From contig CANHCD010000059.1 of NCBI GenBank assembly GCA_947458795.1, positions 1 through 9,655 of the forward strand: 9,655 nt of DNA, in the 5' to 3' direction. Shown in pieces: positions 1 through 6,014 of this stretch. The notes beneath the pieces are model-generated. The model worked only from the letters and a program-made list of their open reading frames with translations, ran no database searches and was not told the DNA's origin. Source of the stretch: Cyclobacteriaceae bacterium. GTDB taxonomy: Bacteria; Bacteroidota; Bacteroidia; Cytophagales; Cyclobacteriaceae. Position numbers and translations under genes: made by a program. The stretch's first letter is position 1; every line of letters starts with the position of its first letter.

Positions 1-30
1 AGCTACGATTGAAACAACGATAATACAGCG

Positions 31-195
31 ATGCCAAAGCCAGAAAACATAGAGCCGCATAAGTTCAAGAAAGGGCAGTCAGGCAATCCCAATGGGAGAC
101 CCAAGAAACCAGCGAAAATCATCCCTTTTTGCGCCTCATCCAAGTTCTTGGCGGCAAGTGCACGCTGGGTGATGTACTGGTTGAATCCCCAGTAA
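31..195 (+). pseudogene. N-terminal fragment of a DUF5681-type (phage/mobile element) protein, fused out of context
   Basis: The ATG at 31 opens a 54-residue frame. Residues 12-26 read FKKGQSGNPNGRPKK, the hallmark N-terminal motif of DUF5681 proteins, small proteins frequent in prophages and integrated elements (some annotated as terminase-small-subunit-like). An in-frame TGA at 10-12 makes ATG 31 the only reasonable start. No Shine-Dalgarno is visible, which is normal in Bacteroidota. From about base 109 the frame reads the antisense of the neighbouring symporter gene and stops at 193-195, so only about 25 residues are family sequence; intact members are usually over 100 residues. I infer a gene truncated by the junction at 102-108. 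It could instead be a chimeric contig end. The motif match is strong; the function of the family is poorly defined. Confidence 0.7.
102..108. other. Breakpoint between symporter gene and DUF5681 fragment
   Basis: Symporter similarity (- strand) ends at L298, codon 102-104, immediately before the expected lysine codon. DUF5681 similarity (+ strand) runs through the GRPKK motif, whose two lysine codons are 103-108. The two matches overlap by only a few bases, AAGAAA, which both genes can use, so the join must lie in or next to this stretch. This fits an element insertion, a deletion or illegitimate recombination at microhomology, or an assembly chimera. No insertion-sequence end or long repeat can be seen, but only about 100 bases of the left side are available. 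Confidence 0.65.
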
Positions 196-995
196 CTCAA
201 GTTTGTGATCCACATCCCACCAATCAACACAGATAAGCCAGGCAGATCCAAATACGCATCACGTGTTCCTCCTTTCCCATCTGCAATAATCATCTCACCC
301 TTGGATAGAATCATCGAAAAATGTCCTGGAACTTCATTTTTGAGGGTAATTAAGCCCTGCCAGGCATCGCCTCCTCCTACCATACCTAACGCGATGTAGG
401 TCGTGGCTAAGCCACCAGCAATCAAAAACACCACTTGAACTACATCTGTCCAAGCCACTGCCTTTAAACCACCATAGATGGAATAAAGCATGGCGAACAG
501 CGCTAGACCAATGATGCTGTAAATCATAGGGATTCCGAGAATGGTATTCAAACTCAAGGCTCCCAAATACAAGACCGAGGTCAGGTTGACAAATACATAC
601 AAGAGCAGCCAGAATACCGCCATGGTCGTACGTACTCGACCATCGTAGCGGTCAAAAAGAAAGCCTGGCATGGTGTAGATGCCTTTTTTCAAATAAACAG
701 GCAAAAAGAAAATTGCCACTACCAAAAGCGTAGCCGCAGCCATCCATTCGTAGGTGGCAATCGCCAATCCAAGTGCAAAACCAGAACCAGACATGCCAAT
801 AAACTGCTCCGCAGAGATGTTGGAAGCAATAAGAGAAGCTCCTACCGCCCACCAAGGAAGCGCCTTGCTGGCTAGGAAATAGTCGTTGGAATCTTTTACG
901 TGGCCTTCCTTTTCACGGGAGACAAAGAAGCCCATGCCCATAATCAGAAAAGCATAGCCGAGAAAAACTAGTAAATCAAGAGGTTCTAAGAGCAT

Positions 996-1434
996 AGGAC
1001 AAAGAGTAAACAGGTTTTTGGGGATGAATTAAGTTCACACTATCCATTCAATTAAAATAGCGTGGCTAAATATAATCGATTGGCGCAAAGGTGTGCACAT
1101 GATTGGAAAGCAATTGTGAGAAAATTATAAAATTCTTCTGTTTGGAGTAGGTTGATCCAAACCAAATCGCATATTTAAACCTTGCACTTTGGGTAATTCA
1201 TGCCTCTAAAAAAAGTAAAACCATTGATCAACTAGCCGATTACTTCCACAAGTGTCACAGATCCGATCACCTCTTTGTCCGATTTCGGCCACAATGTTAA
1301 TTTGCCCCAGATTTTTAAAGTCCCACATTCGGGTCTTGCTTCTGTTTTTGTTCGGCAATAGGGTTTGAATGCAAAAAAAACAGTAATTTTAAAGCGGTTT
1401 TTGAACTAGCATCATTTTTGGAGTTAATCCGGTT
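996..1434. other. Intergenic region between symporter and sdaAB (divergent promoter region)
   Basis: This 439-base stretch separates two divergently read genes and must contain both promoters. I see no RNA gene, rho-independent terminator or mobile-element end. A 7-bp inverted repeat, GTTTGGA/TCCAAAC with a 9-base loop, lies at 1140-1162, and an 8-bp palindrome TGTGCACA at 1092-1099; either could be an operator, but both are short enough to be chance. No perfect TAnnTTTG box is present for either gene. The only open frame with any protein-like character is listed separately at 1206-1328. Confidence 0.5.
1206..1328 (-). CDS. Doubtful small ORF, 40 residues with a CxxCG knuckle
   Basis: I do not recognise this protein. 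The ATG at 1328-1326 opens 40 codons ending in TAG. The C-terminal half contains CDTCGSNRLVDQWFYFF: a CxxC pair (C24, C27) followed by an aromatic tail, and residues 8-20 are GQINIVAEIGQRG. The CxxCG pattern resembles one half of a zinc ribbon, but there is no second pair, so any metal site would need a partner or dimer. It lies 210 bases upstream of the symporter start on the same strand. The frame opposite is also open for a similar length but lacks an ATG, which weakens the case. It may be a real small protein, a decayed remnant or chance. Confidence 0.25.
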   Translation of the reverse strand: MWDFKNLGQINIVAEIGQRGDRICDTCGSNRLVDQWFYFF

Positions 1435-2112
1435 ATGGCAACTAAAAGCAGTGTGTTTGATATGATCGGCCCAATCATGATTGGTCCTTCCTCTTCACAC
1501 ACTGCGGGTGTAGTTCGGATCGCACGAGCTGGCATCCGAGTGCTTGGAGGGATACCTGAAGAGGCGATTATCACCTTTTTCAATTCCTTCGCCAAAACCT
1601 ACGAAGGCCATGGAAGCGATCGGGCTATTATTGGAGGACTCATGGACTTCAAAACAGACGATGCTCGAATTAAAAATGCACTAGAAATTGCCAAGGAAAA
1701 GTCTTTGCAGTACAGCTTCAAATCCATAGGCAACTCTTCAGTTCACCATCCTAATACGATCAAACTTTTACTAAAAAAAGGAGATCGGCAGGTGGAGATT
1801 TTTGGAGAAAGCTTGGGAGGGGGAGTCATTAATATTTCCGAGGTCGATGGATTTGTAGCCAACTTTTCGGCACAAAACCACACCTTAATTATCAAAGCAG
1901 ACGATGCTTCGGGAGCAATTGCCTTTATATCAAGTGTGATTGCGCAAGAAAAAGTAAACATTGCAACCATGTCTGTGTCCAGAAAAGGGAAACATGATTT
2001 GGCATGTCATGTGATTGAAATGGATTCTGGAATTAAAGAAATTACGCGTCAGTACCTCCTTTCCTTACCTTGGATAAAAGAATTAATCTATATCCCAGAC
2101 ATTGACCTTTAA
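1435..2112 (+). CDS. sdaAB: L-serine dehydratase (iron-sulfur dependent), beta subunit
   Basis: With its alpha subunit this forms the [4Fe-4S] L-serine ammonia-lyase, which converts serine to pyruvate and ammonia in the cytoplasm. The 225 residues match the usual length of stand-alone beta subunits (about 220). Visible motifs are GPSSSHTAG (17-25), the signature of the beta domain, then GHGSDRAIIGGL (58-69), HHPNT (104-108) and ESLGGG (125-130). Residues about 148-222 form an ACT regulatory domain (DDASGAIAFISSVIAQEKVN and the following MSVSRKG segment), which in this family binds serine and stabilises the enzyme. The iron-sulfur cysteines are in the alpha subunit, which is not adjacent: the next gene starts 28 bases downstream and encodes a TolC-type protein. 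The start at 1435 leaves only six residues before the conserved FDMIGPIMIG segment, as expected. The family call is firm. Confidence 0.93.
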   Translation: MATKSSVFDMIGPIMIGPSSSHTAGVVRIARAGIRVLGGIPEEAIITFFNSFAKTYEGHGSDRAIIGGLMDFKTDDARIKNALEIAKEKSLQYSFKSIGNSSVHHPNTIKLLLKKGDRQVEIFGESLGGGVINISEVDGFVANFSAQNHTLIIKADDASGAIAFISSVIAQEKVNIATMSVSRKGKHDLACHVIEMDSGIKEITRQYLLSLPWIKELIYIPDIDL

Positions 2113-2140
2113 CGAACTTACAAACCAACTGCTACTACAC

Positions 2141-3496
2141 ATGAAAAAACTTTTTATCCTGTTTCTCTTGGGCACTTTTACCTGGCATCAGGGACTGGCT
2201 CAAACGGAGATTTCCTCAGGACCTTTAGACCTAGCCACTTGCGTTTCTATTGCAATAGAAAACAACTTGACGCTAAAAAGGACCGAACTGAACCAACTCA
2301 TCACCGAAACTAACCTTTTGGAAAGCCAAGGCAGAAGATTGCCAAGCTTAACCACAGGAGCAAGTTCCGGCTTCCGTTGGGGTAGATCTATCAACCCGGT
2401 TACCAACTTGTTTGAAACGAGAAGAATTGGAAACGTCAATCTCTTTGGAAACACAGGTGCCCCGATTTTCCAAGGCATGCGAATCAACAACAGCATTGGA
2501 CAGGCAAAGTCTGACCTGAAATCGGGTCAATACACCTTGGAGGCTACGCGAAACGACATTACCTTGAATGTAATCAACCTATTCATTGATGTAGTTTTCA
2601 ACCGGGAGCAAGTGAAAATTTCTGAGAATCAACTCAATACCACCAAAGAACAGTTGGGCCGAACCCAACAGCTAGTGGATGCCGGTTCCCTCCCCTATTC
2701 AGATTTGTTGGACCTGCAGTCTCAAAATGCAACCAATCAATTGAATGTGATCAATGCTAAAAACGGCCTACGCCTTGCGAAACTCGCCTTGGCCCAGGCG
2801 CTTCAAATTCCTTTCACAGAGGATTTTGATGTGATTGAACCTGTTTATGAGGTTTCTAAGGAAGCTCTAGCTGCAGGTACTCCTGCCGAAATATTCGAGG
2901 TTTCTGTAGCGCTAATGCCGCAGATCAAAGCAGCTGAAGCCAATGTAAAAAGTGCTGAATATGGAGTGAAAATTGCAAAAGGAGGATTTTTACCCACTTT
3001 AGATGCGGGCCTTTCTGCATTTTCCAACTACGTAGACCAGGCATTTGTCCGAGGGACAACTGAAATAATTCCTTTCAAAACCCAGGTAGACAATAACTTT
3101 TCCCAGTCTGGCACACTCAATTTCAGCATTCCCTTATTCACTCGATTCAGCAACAAATCCAACCTGCAGCGTGCACGAGTACAGCAGCAGTTGGCGGAAG
3201 TCTCCATGACCGAAGCCAAAAACAGGTTGAGACAAGATATTGAAACAGCTTACAATTCAGCGTTATCCTCAGAGCTTTCCTACCAAGCTTCCTTGGTTCG
3301 CGTAAAGAGTTTAGAAGAAACCTTTCGAATTGCGCAGCAACGCTTTAATTTAGGGGCAATCAATTCGGTGGATTTTCAAGTGTCTCAGAACAACTTGTTT
3401 AATGCACAGGCCGACCTATTGAACGCGAAGTACACCTATATTTTCAGAATTAAAGTCCTTGATTTTTATCTTGGTAACCCCATTAATCTAAACTAA
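2141..3496 (+). CDS. TolC-family outer-membrane efflux protein
   Basis: Outer-membrane channel of a tripartite export system (OMF family), 451 residues. The frame is open from an ATG at 2102 that overlaps the end of sdaAB, but I place the start at 2141: from there the protein begins MKKLFILFLLGTF and has a typical signal peptide with likely cleavage after LAQ (residue 21). The mature protein has the internal duplication of TolC: long amphipathic helices around residues 130-225 and 365-445, each ending in a loop-like segment such as LVDAGSLPYSDLLDLQ (178-193) and NLGAINSVDFQVSQ. The glycine/aromatic segment at 75-112 fits beta-barrel strands. It starts 28 bases after sdaAB and ends three bases before the adaptor gene, so the three are probably one transcript. 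The export substrate cannot be told from sequence. Confidence 0.9.
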   Translation: MKKLFILFLLGTFTWHQGLAQTEISSGPLDLATCVSIAIENNLTLKRTELNQLITETNLLESQGRRLPSLTTGASSGFRWGRSINPVTNLFETRRIGNVNLFGNTGAPIFQGMRINNSIGQAKSDLKSGQYTLEATRNDITLNVINLFIDVVFNREQVKISENQLNTTKEQLGRTQQLVDAGSLPYSDLLDLQSQNATNQLNVINAKNGLRLAKLALAQALQIPFTEDFDVIEPVYEVSKEALAAGTPAEIFEVSVALMPQIKAAEANVKSAEYGVKIAKGGFLPTLDAGLSAFSNYVDQAFVRGTTEIIPFKTQVDNNFSQSGTLNFSIPLFTRFSNKSNLQRARVQQQLAEVSMTEAKNRLRQDIETAYNSALSSELSYQASLVRVKSLEETFRIAQQRFNLGAINSVDFQVSQNNLFNAQADLLNAKYTYIFRIKVLDFYLGNPINLN

Positions 3497-3499
3497 ACC

Positions 3500-4822
3500 A
3501 TGGCTACTAAAAAGTCCAATAAATTGCTTTATTACCTACTCGGAGCAGTAGGTGTAATTATCATTTTTGCCATTATCGGAAAGTCTGCTGGCTGGATTGG
3601 TGGCGCAAAGGAAACCGAGGTTGAATTTTCTTTAGCCAAGCGTGTTGCCATTGTAGAAAAAGTGAGTAGCTCAGGTGAGATTCAACCTGAGGTGGAAGTA
3701 AAACTTTCTCCAGATGTGGCTGGTGAAATTATTGAGTTGAATGTACAAGAAGGAGATTCCGTAGAGATGGGAAGACTGCTTGTCAAGATCCGTCCTGACA
3801 ACTTTATATCAGCTTTAGACAGAACACGTGCCAACCTCAACCAACAAATGGCGAATTTGGCTCAGACCCGTGCGAATTTGCAGCGTTCTGAAGCACAGTT
3901 TACCCGCTCTGAGTTGGAATACAAGCGTCAGCGTACGCTACACCAACAAAAAGCGATTTCTGATGCAGATTTCGAGCAGGCCCAGGCCAACTATACCTCC
4001 GCTCAAAAAGACCTAGAGGCAGCCAAACAAAGCGTCGTAGCTTCTGAGTTTATCATTAAAAGTTCGCAGGCTTCCGTAAACGAAGCTTCTGAAAACCTTC
4101 GTCTAACCAATGTAAATTCTCCTGTGTCCGGCATTGTATCCAGCTTGAAAGTAGAGCAAGGCGAACGCGTGGTAGGTACCCAGCAGATGGCAGGTACCGA
4201 GATGATGACCATTGCAGATCTTTCCAAGATGGAAGTGCGTGTAGATGTGAATGAGAATGACATTGTTCGTCTTTCCTTAGGAGACACCACGATCATTGAC
4301 GTGGATGCATACTCTGCCACAGGAAAGAAGTTTCAAGGAATTGTAACTAGCATCGCGAATACCGCAAATACAAAAGCTTCTCCAGATGCGGTAACCGAGT
4401 TTAAAGTTAAAATCCGCATTCTAAACGATTCCTACAAAGACTTGGTAAACGCGGGTAACAAGTATCCGTTCCGTCCAGGAATGACTGCATCGGTAGAAAT
4501 CTTGACTAACTCCAAAAACAATGCACTTGCAATCCCACTTTCTTCGGTAACCACTCGTGAAGATAAAAAGGACAGTTTGGCTGGCGCTCCAGTGAAGGCC
4601 AAAGAAATCGTGTTTGTCAGTGAGAATGGTGTCGCCAAAATCCGTGAGGTAAAGACAGGGATATCTGACTATGAAAACATTGAAATTTTATCCGGATTGA
4701 AGGAAGGTGATGAAGTGATCTCTGGTCCTTACTTTGTCGTGAGCAAGCAGCTTAAAGAAGGCGATAAAGTGAAAAAGATGACTGCTATAAAGCCTGAGGA
4801 TGAGAAGAAGGAAGAAGAATAA
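3500..4822 (+). CDS. HlyD/MacA-type periplasmic adaptor (membrane fusion) protein
   Basis: Periplasmic adaptor that links an inner-membrane pump to the TolC-type channel encoded just upstream (three-base gap). The 440 residues show the standard order: an N-terminal membrane anchor (LLYYLLGAVGVIIIFAII, about 9-26); the first half of a biotinyl-lipoyl-like domain (about 58-100, SPDVAGEIIELNVQEGD at 70-86); a coiled-coil hairpin rich in Q, A and E (about 101-202); the second lipoyl half (SPVSGIVSSLKVEQGERV, 207-224); a beta-barrel (about 245-335, ending in FRPGMTASVEI); and a membrane-proximal domain (about 340-425). The coiled coil is longer than in short RND adaptors and fits MacA-like adaptors that pair with MacB ABC pumps. 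The extreme C-terminus is charged (KPEDEKKEEE). No pump gene follows; a terminator does. The pump type is therefore inference. Confidence 0.9.
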   Translation: MATKKSNKLLYYLLGAVGVIIIFAIIGKSAGWIGGAKETEVEFSLAKRVAIVEKVSSSGEIQPEVEVKLSPDVAGEIIELNVQEGDSVEMGRLLVKIRPDNFISALDRTRANLNQQMANLAQTRANLQRSEAQFTRSELEYKRQRTLHQQKAISDADFEQAQANYTSAQKDLEAAKQSVVASEFIIKSSQASVNEASENLRLTNVNSPVSGIVSSLKVEQGERVVGTQQMAGTEMMTIADLSKMEVRVDVNENDIVRLSLGDTTIIDVDAYSATGKKFQGIVTSIANTANTKASPDAVTEFKVKIRILNDSYKDLVNAGNKYPFRPGMTASVEILTNSKNNALAIPLSSVTTREDKKDSLAGAPVKAKEIVFVSENGVAKIREVKTGISDYENIEILSGLKEGDEVISGPYFVVSKQLKEGDKVKKMTAIKPEDEKKEEE

Positions 4823-4836
4823 AGTTCTTTTTTTCT

Positions 4837-4881
4837 AAAATAGCCCCACCAAATCTCATTTTGGTGGGGCTATTTTTTTTT
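4837..4881 (+). terminator. Strong rho-independent terminator after the adaptor gene
   Basis: A perfect 17-bp stem, 4837-4853 pairing with 4860-4876, has a six-base loop (TCTCAT). Its core is GCCCCACC/GGTGGGGC, and it is followed by an uninterrupted T run to 4881. It begins 14 bases after the adaptor stop codon and should end the sdaAB-tolC-adaptor transcript. It lies between converging genes. For transcripts of galE on the other strand the T run is only four bases before AGAAAAAAAG, so it would work less well in that direction. Confidence 0.93.
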
Positions 4882-4916
4882 AGGAGGGGTTGCTATTTTC
4901 TACAATGCGCCTTGGC

Positions 4917-5933
4917 CTATTTAGTGTCTAGCGTCAACTGCCATCTCCAACTGTCTTTCATGCAATCTTCCAAGGAGAATTTGGGGTACCAGCCCAAGAC
5001 TTGATTGATTTTGGTGGTGTTGGCCCAGGTCTTCACCACATCTCCTGCCCTTCTAGGGCCAATTTCATAGGCCAACTTTAGGCCATTTACTTTTTCAAAG
5101 GCATGAATTACCTCTAGAACGGTATTGCCTCGCCCTGTACCCACATTGAAAACCTCATAAAAATCAAGCGTCTTCTCGAAAAGAAAGCGAAGGGCTTTCA
5201 CATGTGCATCTGCTAAATCTACAACGTGGATGTAATCCCGAACGCAACTCCCATCGGGCGTATCGTAATCGTTACCAAAAACGGTCAGCTTCTGGCGGAT
5301 GCCTGCGGCAGTTTGGGTAATGAAAGGAACCAAGTTCTGTGGAGTCCCCATAGGTAGCTCCCCAATCTTTGCACTTGGATGTGCCCCTACCGGGTTGAAA
5401 TAGCGAAGTGCCACCACTCGAATTCCTGGCTTACTCTTGACGTAATCCACCAAAATATCTTCCCCAATTTTCTTGGTATTGCCATAAGGACTTTCGGCAT
5501 CTTTGCGAGGAGTGGCTTCTGTCACTGGCAAGACATCGGGCTGACCATAGACGGTGCAGGAAGAAGAGAATACGATGTTTTGAATTCCCTTATCCTGCAT
5601 AAATTCAAGCAGGACGAGTAAGGAGCCTAGGTTATTTTTGTAATAAGCCAAGGGCTGCTGGGTACTCTCTCCCACTGCCTTAAAGGCCGCGAAATGGATG
5701 ACACCGGCTAGTTGATGCTCTTGAGCGATTTGATCCAAAAGTTCCCGTTGGTTGCAATCCCCTCTGTAAAACGCAAATCGCTTTCCAGTAATCTCTGCTA
5801 GGCGGTCGAGTACGTGCTCATGGGAATTTGAAAAATCATCTAAAATGATCGGCTCAAGGCCTGCATTCCAAAGTTCTACGGCAGTATGCGAACCAATGTA
5901 TCCAGCCCCACCGGTGATCAATATTTTTTTCAT
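4917..5933 (-). CDS. galE: UDP-glucose 4-epimerase
   Basis: NAD-dependent short-chain dehydrogenase-type epimerase that interconverts UDP-glucose and UDP-galactose in the cytoplasm (Leloir pathway and supply of sugars for surface glycans). The 338 residues equal the usual length. The Rossmann motif GGAGYIGSHT is at 8-17 (GxxGxxG G8, G11, G14). The catalytic serine is in SSSCTVYG (S125), and the catalytic pair YxxxK is Y150/K154 in SPYGNTKK. ALRYFNPVGAHPSAKIGE (175-192) and RDYIHVVDLADAHV (232-245) are typical GalE segments. The residue matching E. coli Y299, which gates the sugar pocket, is T302 (RRAGDVVKTWAN), a small side chain as in epimerases that also accept N-acetylated sugars. A -7 promoter box lies about 20 bases upstream, so galE probably has its own promoter. 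It reads in the same direction as the large gene upstream, 81 bases away. Confidence 0.95.
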   Translation of the reverse strand: MKKILITGGAGYIGSHTAVELWNAGLEPIILDDFSNSHEHVLDRLAEITGKRFAFYRGDCNQRELLDQIAQEHQLAGVIHFAAFKAVGESTQQPLAYYKNNLGSLLVLLEFMQDKGIQNIVFSSSCTVYGQPDVLPVTEATPRKDAESPYGNTKKIGEDILVDYVKSKPGIRVVALRYFNPVGAHPSAKIGELPMGTPQNLVPFITQTAAGIRQKLTVFGNDYDTPDGSCVRDYIHVVDLADAHVKALRFLFEKTLDFYEVFNVGTGRGNTVLEVIHAFEKVNGLKLAYEIGPRRAGDVVKTWANTTKINQVLGWYPKFSLEDCMKDSWRWQLTLDTK

Positions 5934-5952
5934 TTCAAAAAAGTTGAGGAGA

Positions 5953-5960
5953 CAAAACTA
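5953..5960 (-). promoter_or_regulatory. Bacteroidota -7 promoter box for galE
   Basis: Read on the - strand the bases are TAGTTTTG, an exact match to the Bacteroidota -7 consensus TAnnTTTG. It ends 19 bases before the galE ATG, implying a leader of roughly 13-15 bases. No TTTG -33 element is visible at the usual distance, so the call rests on the -7 box alone and could be chance. Confidence 0.45.
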
Positions 5961-6014
5961 GGGAATTTAAACCAATTCGGAGTAAAGAAAGGAACTAGCA
6001 AGAGCAGCTTTCGG

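Larger units (their letters stand above)
3..995 (-). pseudogene. 5' half of a vSGLT-like sodium/sugar symporter gene (SSS family), truncated
   Basis: Inner-membrane Na+-coupled sugar uptake protein of the solute:sodium symporter family (LeuT fold). Residues 1-298 follow Vibrio vSGLT almost without gaps: SNISAEQFIGMSGSG (58-72), YEW (82-84), FVNLTSVLYLG (135-145), YSIYGGL (171-177), NLSYWGFNQY (265-274) and EAQKGMIFAGFL (287-298). The vSGLT galactose ligands N64, Q69, E88, N142, N260 and Y263 correspond to N59, Q64, E83, N137, N265 and Y268, all present. The position of sugar ligand K294 is G299, and from there to the stop at 3-5 the 32 residues do not resemble the family: they are the reverse reading of a DUF5681 gene. 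The family is usually 500-600 residues, so the second half, including the TM8 sodium-site residues, is missing. The product as written is unlikely to transport. The true substrate is unknown. Confidence 0.85.

Noticed and set aside
1195..1287. Open + strand frame containing KTIDQLADYFHKCHRSDHL
   Set aside because: It has no ATG after the upstream in-frame stop and no family resemblance; it is opposite the doubtful CxxC ORF.
1384..1391. TAATTTTA with TTTG at 1364-1367 as the sdaAB promoter
   Set aside because: The last consensus base is wrong and the 16-base spacer is short; too weak to list as a feature.
1413..1420. CATTTTTG as a -7 box for sdaAB
   Set aside because: The first consensus base is wrong and the nearest upstream TTTG is only nine bases away, so spacing does not fit.
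2102..2140. Upstream ATG at 2102 as the start of the TolC-type gene
   Set aside because: It overlaps the end of sdaAB and would place 13 polar residues before a clean signal peptide that starts at 2141.
4003..4320. 105-residue - strand frame inside the adaptor gene
   Set aside because: Antisense to a firmly identified adaptor; serine/threonine-rich reading typical of a shadow frame.
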